A DNA stretch of 64,000 bases. Origin: Marinobacter sp. CHS3-4. Its GTDB lineage: Bacteria; Pseudomonadota; Gammaproteobacteria; Pseudomonadales; Oleiphilaceae. The notes under the pieces were generated by a model, which was not told the DNA's origin, searched no databases, and saw only the letters and a list, made by a program, of their open reading frames with translations. The position numbers and the translations under genes were made by a program. Shown one piece after another: positions 42,222 to 52,413 of the stretch. Position 1 is the first letter of the stretch. The number at the start of each line of letters is the position of its first letter. The DNA lies in the NCBI RefSeq assembly GCF_030053415.1, contig NZ_JASGBJ010000004.1, positions 1 to 64,000 of the forward strand, given 5' to 3'.

Positions 42222-45041
42222 TTATTGATTGAGCAGAGGTCGCAGGTATCGACCGGTATGGGATGCCGGGTTGTTAGAGACTTCTTCAGGTGTGCCTTCG
42301 GCGATAATTCTGCCGCCACCGGACCCACCTTCCGGACCGAGATCCACGATCCAGTCTGCGGTTTTGATAACGTCCAGGTTGTGTTCGATCACGACCACTG
42401 TGTTGCCATGTTCTTTCAGGCGTTGCAGGACGTTCAAAAGCTGCTGGATATCGTAGAAGTGCAGGCCGGTTGTCGGCTCATCCAGGATATAGAGTGTCTT
42501 CCCGGTATCGCGTTTAGACAGTTCCTTGGCCAGCTTCACTCGCTGCGCCTCGCCTCCCGATAGCGTCACCGCGCTCTGTCCAAGGCGGATGTAAGACAAG
42601 CCCACATCCATCAAGGTTTGCAGTTTTCGCGCAAGAAACGGAACGGCTTCGAAGAACTCTCTGGCCTCCTCGACCGTCATTTCCAATACTTCGTGGATGT
42701 TCTTGCCTTTGTAGCGGACCTCAAGGGTTTCACGATTGTACCTCTTGCCTTTACACACATCGCAGGGCACGTAAACGTCTGGCAGGAAATGCATCTCGAC
42801 TTTGATCACGCCGTCACCCTGGCACGCCTCGCAGCGTCCACCCTTGACGTTGAAAGAGAATCGGCCCGGCTTGTAGCCTCGTGAGCGCGCTTCCTGTGTT
42901 CCGGCGAACAGCTCGCGGATGGGGGTGAAGAGCCCGGTATAGGTGGCCGGATTAGACCTGGGTGTGCGGCCGATTGGGCTCTGGTCAATATCGATCACCT
43001 TGTCGAGGTGATTCAGGCCTTTCAGGTTCTGATAGGGCGCATGGGTCAGGCTGGTGGCCTTATTCAGGCGCGCTGCGCAAACCGGGTAAAGGGTGGCGTT
43101 AATCAGGGTGGACTTGCCCGAACCAGATACGCCTGTGATGCAGGTCATGATGCCAAGCGGCAGATCGAGCGTCACGTCCTGCAGGTTGTTGCCGCTGGCT
43201 CCTGTCAGTACCAGGCTCTTGCCGTTACCTTTTTCGCGGCGGGCCGGAATGGCGATTTCTTTGGTGCCGCTAAGGTACTGGCCTGTCAGCGAGTCTTCAT
43301 TGGCGATGATCTGCTCCGGGGTGCCCTGGGCGATAACATGGCCGCCATGGACGCCAGCGCCAGGACCGATATCGATCACATGGTCGGCTGCTCTGATGGC
43401 ATCTTCATCGTGTTCAACCACGATAACTGTGTTGCCCAGGTCACGAAGGTGGGTCAGTGTTGCGAGCAGACGGTCGTTATCGCGTTGATGAAGGCCAATG
43501 GAGGGTTCATCCAGAATATACATGACGCCGACCAGGCCTGCGCCAATCTGACTTGCGAGGCGAATTCGCTGCGCCTCGCCACCAGAGAGCGTGTCTGCGC
43601 TGCGTTCCAAGTTCAGGTACTCAAGCCCTACATTCACCAGAAACTGTAATCGCTGCCGTACCTCTTTTAGGATCTTTTCCGCGATTTCGCCTTTCCGGCC
43701 GGGTAGCGCAAGCGTCTGGAAATACTCGTGTGCTTCACCCACCGGAAGGTGAGTTACGTCTGCAATGTTGTTCTGCTCGATGAATACGTGTCGAGCGCTG
43801 CGGCGAAGGCGGCTTCCGCCACACGTTTTACAGGGCTGTTGGCTCAGGTGCCTTGCCAGCTCTTCGCGCATGCTCTGGGAATCGGTCTCTCGATACCGGC
43901 GCTCAAGATTTGGCAGTATGCCTTCAAACGGGTGGGCCTTTTCCATGATGTGGCCACGGGAATTCACGTATCGGAAGGGGATGTCTTCATCTGTGCCATA
44001 AAGGAGTGTTTCTCGAAACTGTTCCGGCAGTTCGTCCCAGGGCGTGTCCATATCAATGCCAAAGTGTTCCGCAACACTGCTTAGCATCTGGAAGTAATAG
44101 ACGGCCCGGCGATCCCATCCTTTGATGGCGCCCTCTGCCAGGGTCGCCTCTGGGTGCTGAACGATTTTCTCAGGATCGAAAAACTGTTTTACGCCCAATC
44201 CGTCACAGGTGGGGCAGGCGCCGGCCGGGTTGTTAAAAGAAAACAGTTTGGGTTCCAGCTCACTCAGGGCATAACCACATTGGGTGCAGGCATAGCGTGC
44301 CGAGAATGTCTGCTCATCACCATCGCCGTCCATGGGCGCAACCAGAGCAATCCCGTCTGCCAGGCCGAGCGAGGTTTCGAAGCTTTCTGCCAGCCGTTGT
44401 TCGAGCCCTTCTTTCACTTTAAACCGGTCGACTACCACATCAATCTGGTGTTTCTTTTTCTTGTCCAGAGGTGGTACTTCGTCGATGTCGTAAACTTTGC
44501 CGTCGACACGAAGGCGAATGAAACCCTGACTTTTCATAGTGTCGATCACATGCTGATGTTCGCCTTTGCGGTCTCGAATCACCGGCGCCAAAATCATCAG
44601 CTTGCTGCCTTCTTCCATTGCCAGGACCTGATCGACCATCTGGCTGACGGTCTGGGCTTCCAGCGGTTGGCCGTGGTCCGGGCAGCGGGGTTCGCCAGCC
44701 CTGGCAAACAGTAGCCGAAGGTAATCGTAGATTTCGGTAATCGTGCCAACGGTGGAGCGAGGGTTGTGGGAGGTGCTTTTCTGTTCGATTGAAATGGCCG
44801 GTGATAGACCTTCGATGTGATCTACATCCGGTTTTTCCATCATCGACAGGAACTGGCGTGCGTAGGTTGAAAGAGATTCGACGTAGCGGCGCTGGCCTTC
44901 CGCATAGAGCGTGTCGAAAGCGAGGGACGACTTGCCCGAGCCTGACAGGCCGGTGATCACGATCAGTTTGTCCCGCGGCATATCCAGGTCAATGTTTTTC
45001 AGATTGTGGGTTCTCGCCCCTTTGATCTGGATATGATCCAT
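42222..45041 (-). CDS. uvrA: Excinuclease ABC subunit A
   Basis: A protein of 939 residues, the damage-recognition ATPase of nucleotide excision repair. The start is the ATG at 45041 ([20 protein letters not shown]); the open frame extending to 45149 is rejected. Two ABC ATPase modules are seen: [19 protein letters not shown] near the N-terminus and [17 protein letters not shown] in the second half. Each has its signature ([24 protein letters not shown]). Zinc modules have [10 protein letters not shown] ... CPTCDGLG and CEACQGDG ... CDVCKGKRY. Length is normal. A -10-like TATACT on the minus strand lies at 45069-45074, but I find no LexA box in the upstream region. Confidence 0.98.
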   Translation of the reverse strand: MDHIQIKGARTHNLKNIDLDMPRDKLIVITGLSGSGKSSLAFDTLYAEGQRRYVESLSTYARQFLSMMEKPDVDHIEGLSPAISIEQKSTSHNPRSTVGTITEIYDYLRLLFARAGEPRCPDHGQPLEAQTVSQMVDQVLAMEEGSKLMILAPVIRDRKGEHQHVIDTMKSQGFIRLRVDGKVYDIDEVPPLDKKKKHQIDVVVDRFKVKEGLEQRLAESFETSLGLADGIALVAPMDGDGDEQTFSARYACTQCGYALSELEPKLFSFNNPAGACPTCDGLGVKQFFDPEKIVQHPEATLAEGAIKGWDRRAVYYFQMLSSVAEHFGIDMDTPWDELPEQFRETLLYGTDEDIPFRYVNSRGHIMEKAHPFEGILPNLERRYRETDSQSMREELARHLSQQPCKTCGGSRLRRSARHVFIEQNNIADVTHLPVGEAHEYFQTLALPGRKGEIAEKILKEVRQRLQFLVNVGLEYLNLERSADTLSGGEAQRIRLASQIGAGLVGVMYILDEPSIGLHQRDNDRLLATLTHLRDLGNTVIVVEHDEDAIRAADHVIDIGPGAGVHGGHVIAQGTPEQIIANEDSLTGQYLSGTKEIAIPARREKGNGKSLVLTGASGNNLQDVTLDLPLGIMTCITGVSGSGKSTLINATLYPVCAARLNKATSLTHAPYQNLKGLNHLDKVIDIDQSPIGRTPRSNPATYTGLFTPIRELFAGTQEARSRGYKPGRFSFNVKGGRCEACQGDGVIKVEMHFLPDVYVPCDVCKGKRYNRETLEVRYKGKNIHEVLEMTVEEAREFFEAVPFLARKLQTLMDVGLSYIRLGQSAVTLSGGEAQRVKLAKELSKRDTGKTLYILDEPTTGLHFYDIQQLLNVLQRLKEHGNTVVVIEHNLDVIKTADWIVDLGPEGGSGGGRIIAEGTPEEVSNNPASHTGRYLRPLLNQ

Positions 45042-45150
45042 AATTCTCCCCGGTCGAAAAAAACGATTAGTATACCGCGTTTGATCCTCTGGCGGCCAAA
45101 GTGCAGCGGATCTGTTTTGTGCCCTGGCAATGCCTTGGGCTCGGCGCATC

Positions 45151-45159
45151 TGTTACAAT
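45151..45159 (+). promoter_or_regulatory. Possible extended -10 promoter for the MFS transporter gene
   Basis: TGTTACAAT at 45151-45159 contains TGn followed by TACAAT-like TTACAAT spacing, an extended -10 element, 56 bases before the ATG at 45215. No good -35 box is seen. The divergent uvrA start is about 110 bases to the left. Confidence 0.4.
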
Positions 45160-45214
45160 GCGCCGCCATTATCGTCGGCATTGCTTAACCATCAACACCT
45201 GTGGAAGGCCCACC

Positions 45215-46585
45215 ATGAATGCTCTTGAAAGGCGCTCTGTAGCAGCACTGGCATCGGTTTACGCCATGCGTATGCTCGGCCTGTTCATGGTGATGCCCGT
45301 GTTCGTGCTGTTGGGCAGTGATCTCGAAGGTGCAACGCCCGCGCTCATCGGCCTGGCCATTGGCATTTACGGCCTGGGGCAGGCAGTCCTACAGATCCCG
45401 TTCGGCATGCTCTCGGACCGGTTTGGCCGCAAGCGCATGATTTACATCGGTCTGGCACTCTTCGCCATCGGCAGTCTGCTGGCTGCTTCCGCTGAGTCGA
45501 TATACGTTGTGATCGCCGGTCGGATTCTTCAAGGATCGGGTGCCATTGCCAGCGTGCTGATGGCTCTGCTCAGCGATCTGACCCGTGAGGAAGAGCGCAC
45601 CAAAGCGATGGCCACGGTTGGCATCTCAATCGGCTTGTCATTTTCTTTGTCGCTGGTTCTGGGTCCGCTGTTGGGCGCTGTCTTTGGGTTATCGGGAATT
45701 TTCTATGTAACAGCTGCTCTGGCAGGCATCGCTGTGGTGATTGTCCATCGTTTGGTGCCAACGCCGCATCAGCATGTCTCCAGCGCGGATACGCAACCTG
45801 CCCGTGACATGCTCTCGCGAGTATTGCGGGATCCCAGGCTGTTGCGTCTGGACTATGGCATCTTTGCCCTTCATCTGGTTCTTACGGCCGTATTTCTGGT
45901 TTTTCCGACCCTGCTGCAGGAACAGTTCGGGTTGCCGTCCAGTTCTCATTGGTGGTTCTACCTTACCGTGATGGTGACGTCGTTTTTTGCCATGGTTCCT
46001 TTCATCATCATCGGCGAGAAAAAGCGCAAAATGAAGCCGGTGCTGTGTGGGGCTATCGTGCTGTTGACCGTCGCTACCGCAGCAATCGGGCATGTATCCC
46101 ATGCGCTTCTGGTCGCCTGGGGCGTTCTGTTTTTCTTTTTCATGGCGTTTAATCTGCTGGAAGCCAGCCTGCCTTCACTGGTCAGCAAGGAGTCGCCGGC
46201 TGCGGCCAAAGGCACCGCCATGGGCGTGTACTCCACCTCGCAGTTTCTGGGTGCATTTCTCGGAGGGTCGCTCGGTGGCATACTGCTGGAACATGCCGGT
46301 TTGCAGGGCGTAATCTGGTTGATGGTGGGCGTTTTGCTGATCTGGTTGTTGGTTGCGTTGACCATGCCTGCGCCGGGTTATACAGGAAGTTTCGTGGTAC
46401 AGTTGCAGCATGAAGCGCCCGCTCATTTCGACGATATCGATGAGAGCCTGAGGCGGCTACCGGGTGTGCAGGATGTGGTGATTCTGGAAGAGGCTGACAC
46501 GGCGTACCTGAAGGTAGACAGGCGTCAGTTTGATGCGCTTAGCCTGGCGGATTTTCCATTCGTGCGGCCCATAAAAGAACCTTAA
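45215..46585 (+). CDS. MFS transporter with C-terminal YAM-like domain (YajR type)
   Basis: A protein of 456 residues from the ATG at 45215 (MNALERRSVAALASVYAMRM); the frame opening at 45101 overlaps the uvrA promoter region and is rejected. Twelve membrane segments are predicted, with MFS motif A in GMLSDRFGRKRM near residues 66-77. After the last helix a soluble tail of about 70 residues carries FDDIDESLRRLPGVQDVVIL, an alpha/beta ferredoxin-like segment as in E. coli YajR. This suggests an inner-membrane proton-coupled efflux carrier; substrate unknown. The position between uvrA and ssb is common in pseudomonad-like genomes. Confidence 0.85.
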   Translation: MNALERRSVAALASVYAMRMLGLFMVMPVFVLLGSDLEGATPALIGLAIGIYGLGQAVLQIPFGMLSDRFGRKRMIYIGLALFAIGSLLAASAESIYVVIAGRILQGSGAIASVLMALLSDLTREEERTKAMATVGISIGLSFSLSLVLGPLLGAVFGLSGIFYVTAALAGIAVVIVHRLVPTPHQHVSSADTQPARDMLSRVLRDPRLLRLDYGIFALHLVLTAVFLVFPTLLQEQFGLPSSSHWWFYLTVMVTSFFAMVPFIIIGEKKRKMKPVLCGAIVLLTVATAAIGHVSHALLVAWGVLFFFFMAFNLLEASLPSLVSKESPAAAKGTAMGVYSTSQFLGAFLGGSLGGILLEHAGLQGVIWLMVGVLLIWLLVALTMPAPGYTGSFVVQLQHEAPAHFDDIDESLRRLPGVQDVVILEEADTAYLKVDRRQFDALSLADFPFVRPIKEP

Positions 46586-46641
46586 ACCCGTTTGGCTGAA
46601 AGGACACGAGCCAGACTAAAACAGATTGTCAGGAGTAAACC

Positions 46642-47136
46642 ATGGCACGAGGCGTAAACAAGGTTATTCTGATCGGCAACCTGGGGCAGGACCCTGAAAC
46701 CCGCTACACCCCAAACGGGAATGCGGTGGTGAACCTGAACCTGGCAACCGATGAAAGCTACAAAGATCGTCAGTCTGGGCAGCTGGTTCCCAAAACCGAA
46801 TGGCATCGTATTGTCATGTTCGGCAAGATTGCGGAAGTGGCTGGTCAGTACCTGCGCAAAGGCTCAAAAGTTTATATCGAAGGCAAACTCCAGACTCGCA
46901 AGTGGCAGGGCCAGGATGGTCAGGACCGTTATACCACCGAAGTGGTTGTCGATATCAATGGGCAGATGCAGATGCTGGACAGCCGTGGGGGTGACGGCGG
47001 TGGTATGAGCCAGGGCGCCCCAGCAGGTCGCCCGCAGCAGTCCAGTCAGCCGCCGGCTCAGAGTCAGCAGAATCAGCCATCCCAGAGCAGCATGCCGGAA
47101 CCGATTGATGACTTTGATGATGATATTCCGTTCTGA
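46642..47136 (+). CDS. ssb: Single-stranded DNA-binding protein
   Basis: A protein of 164 residues with an N-terminal OB fold at about 1-110 ([40 protein letters not shown]). A Gly/Gln/Pro/Ser-rich linker follows, and then the acidic tip DFDDDIPF that recruits repair proteins. TCAGGAG lies 7-13 bases before the ATG. It forms tetramers on single-stranded DNA in replication and repair. No terminator with a clean stem was found in the 168 bases before mshI. Confidence 0.98.
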   Translation: MARGVNKVILIGNLGQDPETRYTPNGNAVVNLNLATDESYKDRQSGQLVPKTEWHRIVMFGKIAEVAGQYLRKGSKVYIEGKLQTRKWQGQDGQDRYTTEVVVDINGQMQMLDSRGGDGGGMSQGAPAGRPQQSSQPPAQSQQNQPSQSSMPEPIDDFDDDIPF

Positions 47137-47304
47137 CGAGAGCGGTATATCGAGTAAAAGCTTCGGAATACTGGAGTTTTTTTACTTCCGGTGAGTTGCA
47201 AGAGCGGGTTAAAAAGTTCGCAAAACATGGCATTAGAAGCGATACTTCAACTAGTATTGAGACGTGGTGCGTATTTTCCTGCTTTTGCACGCTGAGGCTA
47301 TCGA

Positions 47305-48819
47305 GTGGTCCGAAGCTTAATAACAAAAATAGTCGGTCGTTCAAAACGCCGGCACACGCTGTATCTAGAGATTCGCCCCGATGGCATTGCCTGGGCGACT
47401 CCCGGTAATGAAGCGGGTTTTATCGAGTGCTCTCCCGCCAAACGAGAGCAGGAGCTCGCTGCAGCGGTTGAACAGAACGGTTGGACCGGGGCCAGCACGA
47501 CTCTGGTTCTTCCGTTGGATCAATACCAGGTCTTTCAGTTGGATCGGCCTGAAGGTGTTGAAGAGTCTGAACTGGGCGATGCGCTGAAATGGAAGTTGAA
47601 AGACTTCCTGGATTTCAGCCCTTCCGACGCCGTATCTGATGTGTTTCCCTTCCCAAAAGACGCCTCCAGAGGCCGTGGCGATCTGGTCAACGTCGTTGCC
47701 GCGCGCAAATCGTTAGTCCGGGAACTGGTGGATCTGGTCGAAAACAGTGATCTCGAACTGGTATCCATTGATATTGCTGAGCTGGCGCTACGCCATCTGG
47801 TCGCCCGCCTGGATGAGAGCCAACGGGGCGCCGCATTGGTTCACATGCGGGGGCGTTACGGACAGATGGTGGTTTGCAAAGGCGATGTTCTTTACCTCTC
47901 CCGCCGTCTGGACGTTGCCGCTGAGGATTTGCACGATGCGTCTCGTCAGGAAAACGCTGTGCAATCGCTCGCACTGGAAATGCAACGTTCACTGGATTAT
48001 TACGAGAGCCAGCTAGGGCAGGTCCCGCCTGCGTTGATCCGTTTCGTGACCCGGGATACGTCGCTGCCGCTGTCCTCAATGCTGGGTTCCTATCTTGCGG
48101 GCGTTGTTGAGCCCCTGGACTGGTCCGACGTGGGTGTTGAAGATGGCATAGACAGTCGTTGTCTCGTAGCTTGGAGTGCGAGCCTTGCTGCCGCAAACCG
48201 ATCCTCTGACGAACGCCAGGAAGTCGATCTGTACGTGGAAGAGCTCCGCCCGCGTAAAGAAAAACTCCAGGCAGGCAGTGCCGTGGCCTTGTTGATGGTG
48301 GTGTTGCTCTTCCTGATAGCCGTTGCCGGATTTGTTCGTTATCAGAACGCTGAGTTGACCACCAAGCTTGCCGATCAACAACGGCGCACCGATCAATTAC
48401 AGCAAACTGTTGATCAGCTCACCCGAGAGGCCGAAGCACGTCAGCCGGATCCACAGATTGAAGCGGCACTGCAGCGAGTTAATGACACGTTGATCCGACG
48501 GCAGCGCTTACTGGCTCAGGTTGAGCGCTTGATGACTGATGACTCGGCCGGTTTCGCCGCATCACTGTCTGCGCTCGCCAGGCAGGTTCCGGGCGGGTTA
48601 TGGCTGACCCGCATTCAGTTGAATTCCCAAACCGACCATGTGGCGCTGAATGGCCGAACCCAGGCCGGTCAGCTGGTTCCTCAGTACCTGGAAGCGTTGG
48701 GTGAAGAGCCGGCGTTTCAGGGGCGCACCTTTGGTCTGTTCAGGCTGGATCGTGGTGAGGATAAACGCTGGATCGAATTCAGCGTGGCCACAGATCAGGA
48801 TGCGGAGGACGCTGAATGA
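47305..48819 (+). CDS. mshI: MSHA biogenesis protein MshI, PilM-PilN fusion
   Basis: A protein of 504 residues from the GTG at 47305; no strong ribosome site is seen, so the start is tentative. Residues 1 to about 300 look like the actin-like PilM fold (YLEIRPDGIAWATPGN, the ALKWKLKDFLDFSPSDAVSD stretch, then LVSIDIAELALRHLV). A membrane segment lies at about 324-346 (AVALLMVVLLFLIAVAGFV), then a coiled coil (about 350-400), then a PilN-like periplasmic part with LSALARQVPGGLWLTRIQL near 420-438. In vibrios the two halves are separate genes; here they are one chain. It would link the cytoplasmic motor to the MshJ/MshK alignment complex. First gene of the MSHA locus; mshJ overlaps its stop by 4 bases. 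Confidence 0.87.
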   Translation: MVRSLITKIVGRSKRRHTLYLEIRPDGIAWATPGNEAGFIECSPAKREQELAAAVEQNGWTGASTTLVLPLDQYQVFQLDRPEGVEESELGDALKWKLKDFLDFSPSDAVSDVFPFPKDASRGRGDLVNVVAARKSLVRELVDLVENSDLELVSIDIAELALRHLVARLDESQRGAALVHMRGRYGQMVVCKGDVLYLSRRLDVAAEDLHDASRQENAVQSLALEMQRSLDYYESQLGQVPPALIRFVTRDTSLPLSSMLGSYLAGVVEPLDWSDVGVEDGIDSRCLVAWSASLAAANRSSDERQEVDLYVEELRPRKEKLQAGSAVALLMVVLLFLIAVAGFVRYQNAELTTKLADQQRRTDQLQQTVDQLTREAEARQPDPQIEAALQRVNDTLIRRQRLLAQVERLMTDDSAGFAASLSALARQVPGGLWLTRIQLNSQTDHVALNGRTQAGQLVPQYLEALGEEPAFQGRTFGLFRLDRGEDKRWIEFSVATDQDAEDAE

Positions 48820-49511
48820 GCGCGCTCAAGCAATACTGGGAGCAAGGTGCGAACTGGTTCAACGAGCGCCCGATACGGGAACGAGCGCTGATCACAATTA
48901 CCGTGCTGGTGCTGTTCCTGGTGGTGATCTGGGAGTTGGCGGTCACCCCTGTGGTTTCACGCAATGAATCGCTCAATGCGCAGATAGCCAGTTTGGCCCA
49001 GCAGGAACAGGCTCTGTTGGAACAGCAACGGTCTCTAACCCAACGCCTGGCCTCTGATCCATCTCAGGAGCTGAAGGAGCGTTTGGCGTCTCGGCAGGCT
49101 CGATTGGACAGGCTGGACGCACAGCTCGCAGAAACGACTGGCAAACTGATCGCGCCGAGAGCAATGGTTAAGCTGCTTCAGGATATCCTGGCGGCGCAGG
49201 AAAAACTGGAACTGGTCAGAGTCGAGTTGCTTGCGCCCACGCCGATTTTTGATCAACGTGGCCAGTCATCTGCGGGCGATGGCGAGCCAGAATCCGACAA
49301 TCGCTCCGGGCCGTTGCTTTATGCTCACGACGTTGAGTTGGTTATTCGGGGCGGCTACCTGAACGTACTGGAATATGTTCAAACCCTGGAAGCGATGGAT
49401 AGCCGGCTGGGGTGGGTATCGCTGGATTATGAAATGCAGGAATACCCGGATAACGAAGTCCGTCTTCGGGTAAGAACCCTGAGTCTTGACCGGGCCTGGC
49501 TGGGAGTCTGA
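48816..49511 (+). CDS. mshJ: MSHA biogenesis protein MshJ (PilO-like)
   Basis: A protein of 231 residues with a membrane segment at about 27-46 (LITITVLVLFLVVIWELAV). A coiled coil follows (about 52-110, rich in Leu/Gln/Ala/Glu), and then a periplasmic domain with HDVELVIRGGYLNVLEYVQT, typical of PilO/GspM proteins. It pairs with the PilN-like half of MshI in the inner-membrane platform. The start overlaps mshI. Confidence 0.88.
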   Translation: MSALKQYWEQGANWFNERPIRERALITITVLVLFLVVIWELAVTPVVSRNESLNAQIASLAQQEQALLEQQRSLTQRLASDPSQELKERLASRQARLDRLDAQLAETTGKLIAPRAMVKLLQDILAAQEKLELVRVELLAPTPIFDQRGQSSAGDGEPESDNRSGPLLYAHDVELVIRGGYLNVLEYVQTLEAMDSRLGWVSLDYEMQEYPDNEVRLRVRTLSLDRAWLGV

Positions 49512-49512
49512 C

Positions 49513-49851
49513 ATGACGAACCGAGCTAACTGTATTTTATGCAGATTTCTTGTGCTGATTCTGGCTTTGTGGGCCGGGCTAGCTCACGCATTGAACGATC
49601 CAACGCGCCCTAACGGTTTTCAGACACCAAAGGTGGAATCAAAACCGCAGCGGTCGTTTTCTCTTGAGTCGATCATCATCGGTGCAGGCCGCAAAGTGGC
49701 CGTAATAGACGGACAAGCCCGCCAGGAGGGCCAAATATTCCAGGGTGTTCGCTTAAAGCGGATATATCCAGACCGGGTAGAGCTGATTGTTCAGGGACGA
49801 GTACGCGTTATCAGTCTTGAAACCCTTCCGCAGGTGCGGAGTTCCCAATGA
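49513..49851 (+). CDS. mshK: MSHA biogenesis protein MshK (PilP-like)
   Basis: A protein of 112 residues from the ATG at 49513. A membrane or signal segment (about 10-26, CRFLVLILALWAGLAHA) precedes LNDPTRPNGF, the usual MshK mature start. The short beta domain has IIIGAGRKVAVIDGQARQEG and GVRLKRIYPDRVELIVQGR, like PilP/GspC homology regions that bind the secretin. The stop overlaps mshL by 4 bases. Confidence 0.85.
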   Translation: MTNRANCILCRFLVLILALWAGLAHALNDPTRPNGFQTPKVESKPQRSFSLESIIIGAGRKVAVIDGQARQEGQIFQGVRLKRIYPDRVELIVQGRVRVISLETLPQVRSSQ

Positions 49852-51572
49852 CACAGATACGAGCAGCCATGACATTCAATCAGACCATGATTAGCCTGGT
49901 GATGGTCGTCGCCTTGGCAGGATGCAGTAACAATCCGCTGATGCGAACCAGCCAGGCAACGTCCACAGATGCCGCCCAGGCCATTGATGACGAGCTTGCC
50001 GAGGCGGCAGGTGAGCCGAAAGAGCAGGATGAAGCAGGTGCAGAAACTACGCCTGCCATGGACGATTCTCTGAGCCAGGCTCTACTGCCATCTCTGGAAA
50101 GCGGTACCGGAGGGGATGAACGATTCGATGTGAATGCCAGCGGGCTTGCCGCAGGCCCATTCTTTCAGGCCCTGGTGGAGGGAAGCCGCTACAACGTGGT
50201 GGTGTATCCGGGCGTGGAGGCCCAGATTGACCTGAGGCTGCGCGATGTTTCCGTGCCTGAGGTTATGGATATTGCCAGTGAACTCTATGGCCTGGACATT
50301 GAGCGCAACGGGCGCCTGTTCCAGGTGAAAACAAGCAGCGCGCAGACCCGGATGTTTCCCATCGATTATCTGCACTTCAAGCGTCGTGGCGGGTCAGAGA
50401 CCCGTGTCAGTTCGGGGCAGGTCAGCAGCTCCAGGAATAGTTCCGGAGCGTCAAGCGCCTCTGATGGCCAAGATCAAACCACGAACCTGGTCGGCACCCA
50501 GATTTCCACAGAAACCGAATCCAATTTCTGGGAAGACATCGAGCAGGCGCTTGAGATGATTGTTGGGGCAAAGGGTGGCAATCAGGTGATCGTCAATCCC
50601 GGCGCCGGTCTCGTCATGGTTCGGTCGGACAGTCAGGGCATGCGCCAGGTGGAGGAATATCTGCGCCGTACTCAGCTGATCATGCAGCGTCAGGTCGTGC
50701 TGGAAGCCAAGATCCTTGAGATTCAGCTGAATGAGGGTTATCAGCAGGGGGTTAACTGGGCTGATCTCCAAAGTGCGTCAAGTATTACCGCGTCGGATGG
50801 TTTACCAGAAGACTTTACGGCTCAGGCCCTGGCGGGGCAGGTGATTCAGACCTCTGATATTGGCGGTCTGTTTTCGGCCAGTGTGCGCGCCGGCGATTTC
50901 ACCGGCCTGATCGAGTTGCTGGGCAATCAGGGCAACGTACAAATCCTGTCCAGCCCCCGGATTTCTACCGTCAACAACCAGAAGGCCGTCATCAAGGTAG
51001 GAACCGATGAATTCTTCGTGACCGACATTGATTTTGAAGACGACAGTAATGCCAATTCGTCGTCCGACAGCACGTCCACTTCGGTTGAGCTGACTCCGTT
51101 TTTCTCCGGCATCTCACTGGATGTGACACCACAGATTTCCGAAGACGGCACCATCATTCTCCACGTGCATCCCTCGGTCAGTGAAGTGAGCGACCAGGAG
51201 AAACTGATCACGGTCGGAAACCGCGATGTCACGCTTCCTCTGGCACGGAGCACGGTAAGAGAGACGGACAGCGTGATCCGGGCCGAAAGTGGCCAGATCG
51301 TGGTGATTGGTGGCCTGATCCAGAATTCCAGCGAGGACAACAACTCGGCCGTTCCCTTCTTTAGCGAAATTCCTGTTGTGGGCGAATTGTTCAAGCAGCG
51401 GAAATTCGAATCCACCAAAAGTGAGCTGGTCATACTTTTGCGTCCTATCGTTGCGGGGGCAGAGGAAATGAAAGCGGACGTATCGGCCAGCCGGGAACGC
51501 ATGAGAGTGCTGCGCGAAGTGCTGGAGTCCTCGAAGTCGACCATTCCTCAGGCGGAGAAAGCCAGGCGATAG
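49848..51572 (+). CDS. mshL: MSHA outer-membrane secretin MshL
   Basis: A protein of 574 residues, the outer-membrane channel for the pilus. A lipoprotein signal ends LAGC (Cys26). A secretin N-domain with VVVYPGVEAQIDLRLRDVSV follows, then a Ser-rich stretch (about 185-205). The secretin core has VVLEAKILEIQLNEGYQQGV, ILSSPRISTVNNQKAVIKVG and VIRAESGQIVVIGGLIQ. An acidic Ser/Asp run (about 395-415) lies in the probable gate region. Starts at ATG 49848, overlapping mshK. Confidence 0.94.
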   Translation: MTQIRAAMTFNQTMISLVMVVALAGCSNNPLMRTSQATSTDAAQAIDDELAEAAGEPKEQDEAGAETTPAMDDSLSQALLPSLESGTGGDERFDVNASGLAAGPFFQALVEGSRYNVVVYPGVEAQIDLRLRDVSVPEVMDIASELYGLDIERNGRLFQVKTSSAQTRMFPIDYLHFKRRGGSETRVSSGQVSSSRNSSGASSASDGQDQTTNLVGTQISTETESNFWEDIEQALEMIVGAKGGNQVIVNPGAGLVMVRSDSQGMRQVEEYLRRTQLIMQRQVVLEAKILEIQLNEGYQQGVNWADLQSASSITASDGLPEDFTAQALAGQVIQTSDIGGLFSASVRAGDFTGLIELLGNQGNVQILSSPRISTVNNQKAVIKVGTDEFFVTDIDFEDDSNANSSSDSTSTSVELTPFFSGISLDVTPQISEDGTIILHVHPSVSEVSDQEKLITVGNRDVTLPLARSTVRETDSVIRAESGQIVVIGGLIQNSSEDNNSAVPFFSEIPVVGELFKQRKFESTKSELVILLRPIVAGAEEMKADVSASRERMRVLREVLESSKSTIPQAEKARR

Positions 51573-51573
51573 C

Positions 51574-52413
51574 ATGTACGAAGCCCATTTCGGACTGCAG
51601 GAAGCACCGTTTGCATTGACGCCCAACACCCGCTACTTCTTGCGGGCGCGCAGCCACAGCGATGCGCTGGAGTTACTGCTGGTCGCCCTGAAAGAGCGTG
51701 AAGGCTTTATCAAGATCACGGGCGAGGTGGGCACGGGAAAAACCCTGCTTTGCCGTCTTCTGCTCAATGAGCTGGAGCAGGAAGCTTACACCGCCTATAT
51801 TCCGAACCCCCATCTGACGCCCGAAACGCTGTACGAGGCGGTCGCTGAAGAGCTGGGCGTGGATGTCAGTGCCTGTGGCAACACCCATCAGGTTCTGAAG
51901 GCTCTAAATGACCGGTTGATTGCTCTGGCCATGGAGCAACGCCCGGTTGTGTTGGTGATTGATGAAGCTCAGGCGATGCCGGAAGCAACCATCGAAGCGC
52001 TTCGGCTGCTGACCAATCTGGAAACAGAAAGCATACGACTGTTGCAGGTGGTGTTGTTTGGCCAGCCAGAATTGGATGAGCTGCTGAAGCGAGACAGCCT
52101 GCGCCAACTCAGGCAGCGAATCACGTTTCAGTATCGCCTGGCACCGCTGGATAAGGTGCTGGTGGCACAATACTTACGCCACAGGCTGGCACAAGCCGGC
52201 TATAACGGCGGTGAGCTATTCTCCTCACCGGCTCTGCGGCTGATCACTCGATCCTCTGGCGGTATCCCAAGGTTGGTCAACATCATTGCTCACAAAGCAT
52301 TGCTCGCCGCCTGGGGTAAAGGTGATCGCCAGGTAAGTCGGGGACATGTGATGCAGGCCATTCGCGATACCGACAGCGCTCAGGTGCCAAACCTGCTGGT
52401 GAGGTGGTTATGA
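51574..52413 (+). CDS. mshM: MSHA biogenesis ATPase MshM (ExeA/GspA-like)
   Basis: A protein of 279 residues of the AAA type. MYEAHFGLQEAPFALTPNTR is the usual ExeA-like start. The Walker A is GEVGTGKT (50-57), Walker B VVLVIDEAQ (125-133), and the sensor region includes LRQRITFQYRLAPL. GSP proteins of this class help place the secretin through the peptidoglycan layer. Starts 1 base after mshL and overlaps mshN by 4. Confidence 0.93.
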   Translation: MYEAHFGLQEAPFALTPNTRYFLRARSHSDALELLLVALKEREGFIKITGEVGTGKTLLCRLLLNELEQEAYTAYIPNPHLTPETLYEAVAEELGVDVSACGNTHQVLKALNDRLIALAMEQRPVVLVIDEAQAMPEATIEALRLLTNLETESIRLLQVVLFGQPELDELLKRDSLRQLRQRITFQYRLAPLDKVLVAQYLRHRLAQAGYNGGELFSSPALRLITRSSGGIPRLVNIIAHKALLAAWGKGDRQVSRGHVMQAIRDTDSAQVPNLLVRWL

